Both the position numbers and the translations under genes were made by a program. This document shows positions 1-12,705 of a stretch of 64,000 nt of DNA, one piece after another. Source of the stretch: Pagrus major. Lineage: Eukaryota > Chordata > Actinopteri > Spariformes > Sparidae. Under the pieces are notes generated by a model. That model saw only the letters and a list, made by a program, of their open reading frames with translations. It had not been told where the DNA came from and ran no database searches. The stretch lies in NCBI RefSeq assembly GCF_040436345.1, contig NC_133220.1, forward strand, positions 10,981,664 through 11,045,663, read 5' to 3'. Each line of letters begins with the position of its first letter. The stretch's first letter is position 1.

Positions 1-33
1 AGTTTTCTCATACTCAGCATACCAGCAATAAGC

Positions 34-173
34 TGTGTGCAGTATGGATGTCTTTGTTGACACCGTGCATGACAGAGGATTCTGGGATGCCTGATTTTGT
101 GTATTAGTCATCTGATGGTTGGTTACACAAACATGAATCAACTAGTCAAAATATACACAGCTGGAGGTGATGG
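34..173 (+). repeat. Direct repeat copy A in the last visible tulp1 intron
   Basis: About 140 bases matching 650-793 in the same orientation. Shared blocks include GCAGTATGGAT, TTGTTGACA, GATTCTGGGA, CATGAATCA and AGTCAAAATAT in the same order. The two copies sit in the introns on either side of the exon at 372-543. I see no coding potential. Confidence 0.7.
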
Positions 174-273
174 GTTTTTTTTCTGTTACCAGCTCATAAA
201 ATAATACAGGAGGATCAGGATTTTTAAATAAACCATAATTAGCATTATACCTATGAGCTAACACAAATCACAA

Positions 274-359
<86 letters not shown>
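274..359. repeat. (TAGA)n microsatellite
   Basis: About 21 uninterrupted four-base units in a tulp1 intron, 12 bases from the donor of the exon at 372-543. A tract this pure is expected to vary in length between individuals. Confidence 0.98.
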
Positions 360-371
360 GACAGTACTCAC

Positions 372-3300
372 AGTCTTTGCTATGGACTATCTGGAAGTTC
401 TTGATGGAGGCCTGGGTCACCCTGCCGTTAAAGTTGAGCACATGAGACGCAGTTTCATCGTTCCACACAGGCGTCTTGTTGTGAAGCTCGATCATATTTT
501 CCATCCTTCTATTCTGGTGTCTTATTAACAAGCCGTCACAATCCTGCGAATAATTGGCAAAACAAAAGTCAGGAAAACGCCAATAAGAGTAATATGACTT
601 GACATTTTGGCTTTGTGTTGCTCTCATAACAAACATAGCATAAATCAAGATGTGAGCAGTATGGATTTAATTTGTTGACATTGTGCACGGCAGGGGATTC
701 TGGGACGCCAGATTTAGCTAATTAGTTATCTAATGGATTAACGCACATGAATCACCAAGTCAAAATATCCACAGGATTATTGTGGAGGTGCCTACATGAT
801 AATCCCAATTGTTCAATTTAACTTCCTCAGCAAAAAGGGTTTGTTCAAAATCATCTACCATGACTCATGTTTTTTGTGATCTGGATGAACTGACCCTTTA
901 ATAACACAGGACAGAATAGTAATAGTGAGAGTAAAGAATAGTAAGAGTAGTTTTGTGCTGGTAAACAATAATCTCAAACACATGAACGGTATGCATAATT
1001 GACAAATTAAGACAGTTTCCTTTAAATGGATTGCTCCTGGTGACCTGGGCCGCTCAGTATTGTATTCATTTTGCACTCTTTCTACTCAAAGCAATGAAAA
1101 TAAAGTAAAAAATCAAATTATCTTACATTTCTTGGTCTGAAAGGTACACGGTCGTTGTCCTTGCTCATCCCTGGAATGACGACCGTCATCCTTCTGGGCC
1201 CTTTCATCCCAAGGACATTTGTTTCCTGGTTTCAGAAATAAGTGAAATCAGAATTTGGACCAATTGTTTCATCAAATGTGCCCGAAAACAGTACTCATAA
1301 AATGCATTGTAGATCATTTCTGATGAGCTGTCTCATAACTTACGTAGATGATGCCTGCTAACTCCTGCCGTGCATTAGACATGTCTGGTAGAGCTCTGTC
1401 TGGATTCAGAGCGTTGTCAAATACGGTGAACTTAGTCCCCATTAAATTGGACCTAGACAAAACATTAAAGAATTAAAAACTCACAGTAAAGGAATTCTTG
1501 GCTGATGTTAGACATGTTGTATGCTGCTTTTTAAATCAGTGAATGAATGATTTTCTGAAGTGCAGCGTACCTCAACTTTCCAACAAAATTCTCTCCACCT
1601 CTTGATAAATCTGTGGCATCAATGGAGATGAGGTAATTTGAAGTTGCGCTTTTCTTTCGTTTCCTCCCGGCCAACAGGAACGTCTACAAATAAAAAACAG
1701 ACAAGCAGCTCTGATAGATGAAAGAGATATAATGTAATGTGAACAAATCCCTAAAAATGTTTAAAATGATGAACCTACTATCAGGAGTTTTATTTCATGT
1801 TTAAAGGTGTTTTTGTTTCTGTGTCTAAATCTGGCCACTTGTTGACACTGATTCCAAAAAAACATGGACATAAATATCTGCTTAACTCTTAACTATGAAT
1901 CAAACTGCAATAAAGATAAAGCCCTGACCTTTTTTTCGTTGTCGAGATGAAGGTAATACAGAGGATAGAGGCTCTTGTCCATCCCTCTCTGGTCTCGAGT
2001 CACTCTGCATTTGACTGTCACGCCCTGCGGAGCCGGATCCATCACGAACTTCTCCAGGTCATCAAACTCGATCTCAGGTGTTGGAGATCTCTCCTGGGAA
2101 CGACGCATAAATAAGTGCATTTTTATTATAATAACGATTGTTTATTATCTAGTACTGAAATTAAACGTGGGCTCAATGCCTTTTTTTATAGGTGAGCTGT
2201 GAGATTTGAGATACCTTTTTCTTCTTCCCTTTGCCCTTTTTCTTCTTTGATTTTTCTTCTTTTTCTGACTCAGAACCATCACTCTCTTCTGCCTTTGCTG
2301 AAGCATACAAAAAGAAAATTGTAAGATACTTTTCAGTGTTTCTCTTAAAAAAAGAGGATAGAGGATAAGTTACTGGTAAACCTGCCTTTCTTTTTTGTCT
2401 TCTTGTCTTTGTCCTTGTCTCCTGATGTTTGAAACATGGATGCTGAGCCGGCTGTGGCTTTCTTTTTTGATTTGGTTGACTTTGTCTCCTCTTCACTGTC
2501 ATCACTCTCTGATTTGGCAGCTGCTCAGGGAACAGGTGTGAAGAATTTTGATTGCGTTTATTTTTTGTAGCAGCTCTTACTACGCACTAACAAGTGTTCA
2601 TTGACGAAAAAGAATTTTAAAAAAGTCAACAGTCGCATCAAGATGTATGCTATACTGTAAACTCAGCTAAGATGCCAGGTCTAATTTTTAATAATGGCTT
2701 TGGAAAGAGCAGACAATAAAGTTTTCAGTTGTGATACTGCATCAAAACATAATCACCTTTCTTCTTGCTTTTTGAGTCTTTGTCTCCGCTTATCTGGAAC
2801 ATTGATGCTGGTTCTTTCTTCTTGTCCTTCTCCTTTGTCTTGGACTTTTTTTCCTTTCCTTCTGAATCTTTGTCCTCTGAGAAATGAGAAACAGGTAAAA
2901 TTTCAAAAATGTTAACTATCCATGAATCCATGATAACAAACTGGATATCATGTCAGCGTACACTGAAGAATTTAACCTTTTATTCAAGGGCAAATAATGT
3001 ACATTTCATTCCAATGTATTAGACAGTGGACAGATATTTGCTCTGCTCTCAGGCGAGGTTCGTAAGCAAGGATGAAAAGTGCCAAAACCATGAGTACATA
3101 ACTTGGAATATATCAAGGCAAAGGATGCCAAATTCCTCACTTAATTCTTGTGGCACAAGTCTTGTGTCCTCAACACCTCAATTACATACACAATACTGTC
3201 AACACTTACGCCTAAAACTTGATCCACAGGGACGAACATGTCAACATCACTCCCAACATGCTGTCATATCTCAACTTGCTGACTGATCACTGCTCAAAGT

Positions 3301-6300
3301 TGTTTGGTTTCCCTGTATTTTTTAATGAACTTGAGGAATTGAAAGCACGTAGTCTTAGCACTTTGCTTAGGAAAGCACTTGAAGTGAACTTACTTCTCAA
3401 AATATGTCTAGTCACTGGTAAAAATGGTTTTGACTTGTTAGAATAAATGTAACTAATGTGACTAAAACACCATTTTTTATAGTAACAGTGACAGCCTGTT
3501 TCGTACATTTATACCCTGTTGGGTGCAGCAGCAACAAGCTGTGAACACAACACTGACATATCACTACCTTCAAAGCTGATATGGCGAACTTGTTGACAGG
3601 CAGTTGTCAATTTATTTATTCAGCAGATCTTTTTATTGTCGCATATAAAATCTTTGGCCTGCTGCAAAGAGCAGTGAGTGAACGAAAACAGTAAGTTGTG
3701 GGCCGGAAAAACAAAACAAAAGACTGAAACATGCTGAAAAGTTGTGTAGAGCTGAAGGCAAAAGCAGAGTCAGGTGATAGTTCTCTGTTGGTCCATCACT
3801 AAGAGCAATCACTTGATAATAGATAATAGGTCCATCATATTATTTACATAATACCATACAAATTAGGTGACAATATGTAACAGAAAAACTTACTTTAACA
3901 CCTTACTGTATAATGATTCTACACATTAAAAGCATAATGAAATAAAGTATATTATGAATTCACAAGCATGAAAATGCTGACCTTGTACTGATATTGTACA
4001 AGAGAGAAGGCTAGTGATACTAGATATACGAACATGTTGCCATAGCTACCATAAGGTAGGCTACTGACGTAATTAAATCCATTTCAGTGGTTACAGGAGG
4101 TGCAGGGAGCCACAAACACAGGTTAGAGCAGGTATTCTTAAAATGACTGACAGCTGATCTGGGGTGGAGGAAGGTTAAGTTAAGCTCAGAGGCAAAAGTG
4201 CTGGAAATGATCCAACCACATTAACAGAAAGGCACAGCAACACTCTGGGCTATATCAGTAAATCAGTATTGAAGTGATAAATAGCTCAATTAAATCCATG
4301 CACTAACACTCACTTAATTTTTGCTCAATAATGAGCTACACACATTTGTTCCTTACCACATTGTTGCAGACAGGTTATTAATATTGAAATGTTTGTTTCC
4401 AAAAGAGTAAATCCAATATAATAATAATAATAATAATACACAAATATGAACATCATGGTGGGGCTACAGAAAGAGTCAGTGGATCACTGAAGTCATTAGA
4501 GTTCATCCTCTGGGGACCACAACTGTCTGTACTAAACTTCATGCCGCTTTATCCAGGAGATATTTCAGTCTGAGCAATAATGGTGGACCAACCGTCATTA
4601 CCCAAGGTTTATTGAGTCCTTCAAAGTCTTCAATTATTCTCACTTACTTAGCATGCTAGTTGGCTAATCAGTGTTTTCTAATTAGGGTTGTAAAAAATTG
4701 AGAATGTGTTTGACAGATTGGAAAAACAACCGTCAAGCGTCTGACATCATTTTCTCCAGACGGATCTTGACAAACATTTCCACTTTAAACCGTAAATTTT
4801 AAGTGTAATTAAAAAGAATAACTGTCAGGATTTGAACTTTGTGGTCATCTTAATTACACTTTCCCCACATGATTACTCAAGGGCAAGCTACTCACTTGAT
4901 TACTGTGTTTTGTTACCCCTGCTACCAAGTCAGTGTTTCCACTAACTCACCATTACACAATAAAATCATGTAATCCTCTTAACAACATTAGTCTGGACTT
5001 ATAAGTGTTGTTTAAATCACACTGTTAATGCCCTGAGAAAACTGTTTTCCTGCTTCTTGCCGTACCTTTAGATTTAGATTTCTTTTCTTTGGCAGAACTT
5101 GCAGATGGAGAGCTGTCCTTTGTTGTCTTTTTCTTTGTCTTCTTTTTGGGGGCGTCCTCATCATCGTCATCATCGTCGTCGTCATCTGTGCCTGAATCTA
5201 CAGCGATGGAAAACATTTATTACAGATGATTTCCAAAATACAACTGAATTAAGAGGTCATTTGAATGGAAGTCTTACATGTTTTCACACTCCTCAGTTTA
5301 AACACACAATACTAATGATGTACCTTTCTTCTTTTTTGGAGCACTTTTGGTTTTCTTTTTAGGCTCTTTCTCTTTCTCTTTCTCCTTCTCTTTTTCCTTT
5401 TCTGTTTCTTCTTTATCTTTTTCTGGTTTCTTTTTCTTCACCTTCTTTCCATCTATAATGTTGATAAGGGAAAAAGTGGTGTAACCACTATGATCAGATC
5501 ACAGGACATGCATGCAAATATGTGATCTGTCATCTGCTATCTTCATGGCAAACACTAAAATCTTACAATCTTTTTAAAGTTACTCACTTTGGATAGCTGG
5601 ATTGTCCTCTTCTGATATATCTTCACTTTTCTTTGTCTTTGTTTTTTTGGGCTTGGCCTCTTTTCCATTCAGCTTGGCTTCTGTTGTGCCATTTGTTTCC
5701 TCCTTCTTCTTTTTTACCTTCTACAGGTTTTCTTTAAAGATACAAAACAGAGTAGAGGTGAGACTTGTGGAAGAGGAACAGGACAGTAGAGAAAAGTTCA
5801 TCAACACTGGACAAATTTAAGCAGGAGACATTCTTATCAAAAAATAATCATGTAACTCTTTACAAAATAGCAGCATTTAAGATCTTTAGCAGTAATAACT
5901 CACCATCACAAAGTCAGATGTGAAGCAAGGGGTAGGAAGGGAAAAAGAAAATTTAGAAGAATTGTATTGTTACTACTCGACTAAAGCTATAACATTGTGC
6001 TAGTTTGTATAAAACAGAACTTATTATTGTTATGTTCAATGGATCACACTGATTATATAAAGAATATCCTCACATCAGTGCAGTAAATGGTCGTACTTTA
6101 ATAACAAATGCAGTAATAAATATGTTTAGCTTCTAGCAAAGCTCTATGATAAGTTGCTGATAGCACCTTGTATTTATGGTTTAGGTACAGGAAGTGGATA
6201 AAGCAACAAGGCATGATGTAATAACAAGGATACTTTGCACATTGCAAAACTGCATTTTCTGGAAGTTGAATAATCTATTACTATTTTCGATAACACACTT

Positions 6301-9300
6301 TCGTAACACACACAAAAAACATGCTTTGTAACTGGTTTATGTAACTTAGTCAGGCCTCCTCCTGAGTGCTAATAAACTTAAAATAAATACTTCACAATCA
6401 CCGTAAATCTAAAATACACTTTACATCATGCATATTAGAGGACACAAGATAGAAAATATTCTAAAGTCAGTGTAGTTTAAATGTACTAACTCTTCATTGT
6501 CTGTTAGTGAGTTTCAATATAAACTGTATTGTCTGCATATTGTTTCTAAATATACTATAAATCTTTATGACACTCTCCAATTTGCTATTCTTTTGAAATG
6601 ACCTGCAATATGAGCTTTCACATGGCTGGTTTACACACAAGCTTATGTTTAAATCCAAAGGGGGCTCATACCCCTGACCCTTAGTCATCCCATACAACAT
6701 CCATGCATTTGTCTATGTGATCATTTCGTTTTTTTACATAAAATGTTTCCATAAGTAAAAAGAGAGCCTTGTTGTGTTATTGCCAAGAATTTCATAAGCG
6801 TGACGAGTCTAACGACTAAAACCTTTTACGAAGTGACAGGAACAGTGTGCCACTGTCCAAGTCACACAGAAGGAGGTCAGTGCAACTGCAGCCAGCAGAG
6901 ACAGTAAAGGTAATCCTATTAGACGTTCATCCTGTATGATGGAGGTCTATTTGTGTCCACAACTCATTGTAATCACAGCAGATTTGACATTTGTCATATT
7001 GTAATGAATTGATGTGTCAAAGCTGTCAAGTGTAATTTTACACTCAACCCAAATGAGCATATTATTCTGTTCTATTTTTCTATTGAAGTGTTGAGAAAAG
7101 CCGAGCTTAAACATTTTTTTTAAATCAAAGTTCTTTTCTTTGTAAATTCTGTCCTTTCTTTACCCTAAAACTTTGAGAAATCTTTAAAAAAATAACTATG
7201 TAGTCTCACTGTTGCCACAGAGTGTTTTCAAATGCTTGGTTTTCATCCCGATCAGAGTATATGATTGGTAAATAATCTATGTGAAACACTTTTTAGGGAC
7301 CTTTTTGCATTGCTTTGTATATTCTGGATGACAATATGTTGCCCAATTATTGCAACACAGGAAATGTTTCCAATTATTATCCATCAATCAACTGCAAAAG
7401 GAACAAATATTTTGACCTAGTTTCTGCATCTGATTGGTTTGACAGTAAGCTAAAAGTTGATTGATTGTTGATACACAAAAAAAACAACAACCTTTCCAAA
7501 TAATTAAGAGTAAAGTATGAGGAAGGAACTGCTGCTGCAGTTGCACTTGGTTTGAAATTCACTGTAAGTAGTTTGGGTGAATGGATTATTGACTGTTTTC
7601 AATCCCTCATGCGTGCTTCTGCAGACACACTGCTTGGCAGATGAGTTTCATACACATGGACATCGCCAAGTGAGATGCAAATAAATTACTTATATGAAAA
7701 CGGTTAGTTTCATGCTGAAGCTGCCGAGAGGGATGCTCACAGTTTGAAGGCATGTCTGAATTGCGTCTCTGTTGATAAGATGTCTCTCGTGATTAACTAC
7801 TTCCTGTGTACAGAGCAGTTACCTCACATGTGGGTCAGAGATTATTTTCTATGTTAGAATTCTTCTAAATGTCTCTGACTCAGATTTAAATAACTAACAT
7901 AGTCAACAGCAAGACAATAAAAGATTAAAAAAAATATCTCATGAATGCATCGCACCCCAACACTAAACTCTGCATGGACAACGTATAAATATTGTTGTAT
8001 GACAACAGCAAAGTAAGAATACAAAGTACAAAAATGTAACCTTTGATATCCCTTAGGTCTCACTCTCCAGATATCATTACATGCCATCACTACACAGCCG
8101 AACACTGAAAAGTAATCTTATTTGAAAGTCAATAAAAAAATCCACAAGACCACAACCCCACCCTTTTACCTTCTCTGCAGACATGGCTTGGCCTCCAACT
8201 TCAGCTCTACCACTGCTTCTCTTTAGAGGTTAGAAAATAAAAAAGCAGGCTTCTCAGCAGAGATAATGAAAGAGTGGGAAAGCCCTGTACTCACTGCGTC
8301 TCCATCAGCAAAAGTTGTTAATAGGATTTATGTGTAAAGCCATCTGCTCTGTAGAAACACGTCAATGGGAGAAACCAACAAAGGCTCAGGAGGAGGGAGA
8401 AGATTTGTGTTTACCATGGGTGCACACTGTCCAGAGACCTAAAACTCTTTTCTGCATCCGAGATACCTGTGTTAGCTTTAACTCAGCTATCACAAGGTGC
8501 TCGTCCTTTTCCCCCTACACACCTACTGAAGAATAGGTCAGACTGCCAGCCATATCTTTAGCTCAAGTCTAATATCTTCATTTATTGTTTCCAGCTTTCC
8601 ATTGAAGGGATTTTACTACTTCTTCTTTTTTTATTTAAATCTAAATGAAAAGATTTACCTGAACCTGCAGCCGCTGGTCTGAAGCAGAGTCCTCATCCTC
8701 TTGGATCCTGGGACAAAAAAATGACAGCTGCATGTTACTGATGAAATATAATGATATCAGTAAGCTGTTAATTATCATAGCAATTCCATCATTTAATACA
8801 ATTGTGTCATTTTGGTGTCAGCAAAATACTTAGGTAAGGCTTTTATTTTTCTATACAGTAAATAATATTGATCACTTACTTTTATATATGTCATCTGTAA
8901 TAGTGCTGTAATAGCGATTTTCATTATCGATTTATCAATTAATTAATCATTTGGTGCTTAAAAAAATATATAGATAAAAAAATATGTCCAGTCACAATTT
9001 GGCATATGAATATTGCAAATTCTAAACCCCTTACGTATTCATTTAAGCATAGTTTCTAAGGTATTAACCAGTTTATTTATCTTCCATGGCGTAGAAAATA
9101 AAGAAAAAGGCAAATATTTACATCCGAGGAGCTGGAACTAATGAATATTATGCATTTTGGCTTAAAAAACAAATCACTGATTGTCTGTCTATCTATATAT
9201 CTATTAAAGAACAAAATATTTAAGCGCAGTGTTCATATTTTGCCTGCCAGCGGCCACCAAAACTTCTCATCTTGTGCTTCCCATAGCTGAGTATGCTCTG

Positions 9301-9587
9301 TAGTACACAGAGTCATTCTTACACTAACAGGTCACACAGGCTATGAGAATTGGGCCTATGTAGGTCTGCCTGACAACAACGATTAAAGTGTTCCCTTGAT
9401 ACTTAATTGGTTTAACACCTCTTGGCTAATACAAGAGGAAATGTGTGTGTTAAAGCAGTGAAAAACATTCAGAAAACTGAGATGGCTTCATATGAAAAAA
9501 TCTGGGATTACACATTGTTTGTATTACTGTGCTGACATACCCGTCCTCTGTCCAGGCGTCTTTCACGATGTGATTGTGCAGAGGCAT
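372..9587 (-). CDS. tulp1: Tubby-like protein 1, 14 visible coding exons (3' end off the window)
   Basis: Photoreceptor tubby-family protein; the family binds membrane phosphoinositides and aids protein traffic to cilia and outer segments. Coding exons in transcript order: 9587-9541, 8707-8659, 8220-8170, 5720-5588, 5452-5324, 5197-5066, 2876-2757, 2520-2386, 2297-2215, 2093-1929, 1683-1571, 1452-1344, 1225-1127, 543-372. Phases join throughout, giving about 512 codons; the final roughly 42-residue exon lies left of position 1. Human TULP1 is 542 residues. The start [16 protein letters not shown] resembles the TULP1 N-terminus. A long Lys/Glu/Asp-rich middle contains an SMFQ-SGDKD motif. The tubby domain follows, with [63 protein letters not shown] and [13 protein letters not shown]. 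The [17 protein letters not shown] stretch fits TULP1 better than TUB. Introns of 2.2 and 2.4 kb (2877-5065, 5721-8169) show no further exon. Which teleost copy (a or b) is unknown. Confidence 0.93.
650..793 (+). repeat. Direct repeat copy B in a tulp1 intron
   Basis: Second copy of the repeat at 34-173, with substitutions and small gaps. It is either a local duplication or two insertions of one dispersed family. Confidence 0.7.
4418..4438. repeat. (TAA)n microsatellite
   Basis: Seven perfect trinucleotide units inside the 2.2-kb tulp1 intron. A similar TAA tract occurs at 33060-33082. Confidence 0.9.
4451..4592 (+). repeat. Fragment of a dispersed teleost repeat
   Basis: Contains GTCATTAGAGTTCATCCTCT followed by GGGGACC, CTGTACTAAACTTCATG and GATATTTCAGTCTGAG. 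This is a dispersed family I recognise from perch-like fishes. Related pieces are at 41935-42052 and 42224-42350 in this window. Confidence 0.7.
8903..9200. repeat. Degenerate hAT-type short inverted-repeat element
   Basis: Contains GATTTTCATTATCGATTTAT, a later 'GAGGAGCTGGAACTAATGAA' block and 'GCATTTTGGCTTAAAAAAC'. These follow the order of the common teleost element that begins TAGGGCTGCAACTA. The ends are eroded. It lies in the first coding intron of tulp1. Better copies are at 28100-28401 and 50020-50316. Confidence 0.6.
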
Positions 9588-9752
9588 TGCTGATGAGTAA
9601 AGAGGTTACATCCGGATTTTGGTCTTAGTGAGCAAGCATGAGAAAGGGATTGTACTGACTGAAGGATACCCAATGTAAATCTCTGTACTTGTATGTAAAA
9701 CTCCCTGTATGTAAAAGTATTAACATAAAAACATGCATAAATACAATCTCAC

Positions 9753-9833
9753 CAATTATGTAGGTGTTGTTCTTGGCAGCAGTGTGATCATATCCATCCA
9801 GTTTGTGAATCCCAACAAGGCTCCCTACACATC
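9753..9833 (-). other. Possible upstream exon of tulp1
   Basis: On the minus strand this 81-base stretch is bounded by a good acceptor (GTGGGTTACAG, then GAT) and a good donor (AATTG, then GTGAGATT). It lies 165 bases before the tulp1 start-codon exon. That exon is itself preceded by an acceptor-like tract (CCTCTTTACTCATCAG, then CAATG), so at least one untranslated exon is expected upstream. One frame is open (CVGSLVGIHKLDGYD...), but I recognise no family in it, so an untranslated exon is the simpler reading. No transcript evidence is available here. Confidence 0.3.
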
Positions 9834-9940
9834 CTGTAACCCACAGAGGGGTCACATGACCCGACTTCTAAGAGGATTTTTAACAAAGCAACAGGTCCCC
9901 CCATCGACTACCACACAACCATGAAGCCCGACCCTTCAAC

Positions 9941-9958
9941 TGGGATTACTGTAATCAG
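9941..9958 (-). promoter_or_regulatory. Paired homeodomain sites upstream of tulp1 (CRX-like)
   Basis: Read on the minus strand, CTGATTACAGTAATCCCA contains TAATCC, the core bound by the photoreceptor factors CRX and OTX2, next to TGATTA. It sits about 360 bases before the tulp1 start codon. A photoreceptor gene is expected to use such sites, but a six-base core is common by chance, so this is only a candidate. Confidence 0.2.
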
Positions 9959-10369
9959 CTACTCTCCATCTGTGAGCATTTCTAGGATGAATTTGACATA
10001 AACACTTCAGAGGATTCCAATTGCATGAAAATTCACTGAGCTGAGGAAAAGTAACACAGATTCCGGTTGGACAAAATGGGTGTGATTATAATTAAGGTGT
10101 GTATAAATAAACAAGGGTAAAGTACAATCATCAAGAGCCAAATAGGGAGGTTTGAGGCCAGAGGGTCACTTGTTTAATCCAGGTATAATGGTAGCAATAG
10201 TGAAAAATAAAGGTTCTCTTTCCCTTGACAGCTACAGGTCAGATGCCTTTAATGATATACTCTCTGTTTGCTCCAATGGAACAGCATGGTGACCTGTATT
10301 TGACCTGAAGTGTGCAACAGTGTGAGCATGACGCAAGATGATGCTAAACACTACGGCATGTGGACAACA

Positions 10370-10702
10370 GTAACAGAAAGAAACACAGACAACTACAGTG
10401 GGACACAAACCTGCCACAGAGACACAAAACACCTAAAAAGACAAAACTATCATAAACTATAACAAAGAGACACAAAACAACTACAAAAAGACCAAAGATA
10501 ACTACAAAGAAACACAAAACTGCCACAAAGAGACAGCAAATAACTACAAAGAGATACAAAACAATTACAAACAGACACAAATCAAACCAAAGGAACACAA
10601 AACTATCACAAAGAGAAACAAAACAACGACAAAGGGACACAAACAAATTACAATGGAACGCAAAACTACCAGAAAAAAGAGACTAAATGACTACAAACAG
10701 AC
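10370..10702. repeat. Degenerate minisatellite, unit about 21 bases
   Basis: Roughly 15 imperfect units near the consensus AACTACAAAGAGACACAAA. Individual units differ at several positions and lengths vary by a few bases. The strong purine and A bias produces a spurious Cys/Phe/Leu-rich open frame on the minus strand. This kind of array is frequent in perch-like fish genomes. Confidence 0.85.
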
Positions 10703-12479
10703 ACTGTTTCTCTTTCAATCTGGGTGTGCTCTCCAATAAAGGAGGGGTGGGGGGCATTTTATATGTCTGTGCCCAGGGGCTTGTTGTCTCATTATCCTTC
10801 CTTGACAAAGAAGTGTCAGCACAGTGTATTACAAACAAAGTGTGATTTCCTCAGCCGGCCACCAGATGCTGCTGTACCCCAAGAGACAGGAAACAATACA
10901 AGAAGCAGCTGTGAGGCACCAGGGGGCACAAGGTACCGTAACACACTTACATATTTTAAAAAATAACTGTCTAAAATATGTAATTATCCATCGTAAGGGT
11001 CTACAGCCTCAAACTCCATTTCATGCTTGTCTGGTTGTAGTCCCAGAGCTCACGAGGAGCTGGGAGCAGAGTCAAAACAGCTGAAGTGAACAAAAGTACA
11101 TGTGATAGGAAATAAAGAAGGAAAAATAATGTGTTTTGTAGTTTTATAAGGCCAGACTCTTTGTCTCTCCCCATCACAGTGCGGCTCGGGCTGTCCAGTC
11201 TGCTGACTGTTGAAAAGGGTCTAGACTAATAGCTTTGCTGGCATTTCTGCAAACGCTTGACAGTAACATGGCAGTTGGCAGGCGGCCTAAGGAAGGCCAG
11301 CGACCTCAAGGGAGCAGCGGAGAAGCCATCGAGATCTTAAAGAGACAGACTGCAGTGAGTTTCTCACCAAACACTGTTTCCAATCAATTTTCATGTCACT
11401 TGTGTTTTATTACTGCGAGCGAGATGGTAAACATTGTTGAAGCAAGGAGAAGCAGCGGGAGTATACCAGAGAGGCTGTAAAACCAGCTCTTACTATACCA
11501 ACAACTGTAACAACAAGCCTGAATGAAATGAAAACACATTAATCAAAGTTATGGTGAAACGGGAACCATTCAGAGCAGTTGTGCAAACACTAAGCCAGGA
11601 AGAATTATGTTAAATACATAAAGGTAGAGCTTCCAGTGGCAGTGACCTGTGTTTGAGGAGGGGGTATGATGATGATATTTTAGTTCACCCATGGGTTCAG
11701 TGCTGAAACAGCACGTTGCTGAGGACGTGAACCCGGTGGCACTGTAAAGCCGGGTGAATCATCAACTCAGAGAGCGCTCGTATCTCAGGAAGGACAAACA
11801 ATGAAGACGAAACAGGAAAATCTGGAGTAAATGAATCTATCCCCAAAGGAAGGATTGTTCGAGATAGGTGGAGGGGTAGAAAAAAAGACAATGGCAGGAG
11901 GTCTCGTCCATTCATTACAAATGGAAAGATGCTATTCAGGAGCAAAAATAGTCTCTTGGGTTGTTGATAAATTGAAACTCACAACCTCATGCTGTTGATT
12001 CAACAAGGTCACATCCTGGAAAATGGAGAGACAAGTTAACTATTATTAGAATTATATTACTGGTGTGGAAAATAGTATTATTTTGGCCTGAGGGTGACGC
12101 CATAGGAAAGTGTGATCAAAAAGGTCGGTCTCAATCGGTTGTCCACGTCAGCTGAGCTAATATTAATAATGTAAACAATTCTTGATATTTTTAAAATTGT
12201 TCAGTTTAGGCTTGCTTACATTATCATGTGAGAATATAGATGTTAGCTCCTTTTTTCCAAAAAGTTCCACAACTACGTTAAAGTCTGTGCAAACGTAATC
12301 AGTTTTATATGAAGCAAATCCTCAGAAGACAGTAATGCCATTTCAGAGGCCTACTATGAAAAAAATGTAAAAGTTACAAAATGTATTCGTTATCTCTGGA
12401 CTCGAAAAAAAACCAAAACGTGTTGGTTCCCAGCAAGTGTACACCCAACGTGACATCAGGTAATTATTTGGCACTCGAG

Positions 12480-12705
12480 TTTTGCATTATTTGTCCGTCA
12501 CCATCTTGTTTTTTTGGTGCCGGAAGTGACCATATTTGGACAAGAGGGTGGAGCTGGGGAGGATATCCTGATTGGGATCTGACTGAGAGGACACGTCTTC
12601 GCTTACATACTAAAAGACTTCTTGTTGACACCAGTGGAGTCGCCCCCTGCAGGCTATTAGAAGGAATGCAGTGTTTGAGCCACTGCTGCATTTGCTTAAT
12701 TTTTT
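12480..12705 (+). repeat. Dispersed perch-type repeat
   Basis: Contains GACCATATTTGGACAAGAGG, then GTGGAGCTGGGGAGGA, GTGGAGTCGCCCCCTGCAGG and CTATTAGAAGGAATGCAG in the order of an abundant percomorph repeat. The open frames across it are not genes. Confidence 0.65.

Noticed and set aside
1-371. Search for the last tulp1 exon
   Set aside because: Nothing here encodes the expected tubby C-terminus (the family ends near SSFDxKLACE); only a repeat copy and a microsatellite are present.
10344-10646. A 100-codon minus-strand frame rich in Phe, Val, Cys and Leu
   Set aside because: It is the translation of the degenerate minisatellite; the apparent repeats are the 21-base unit, with no start context or splice sites.
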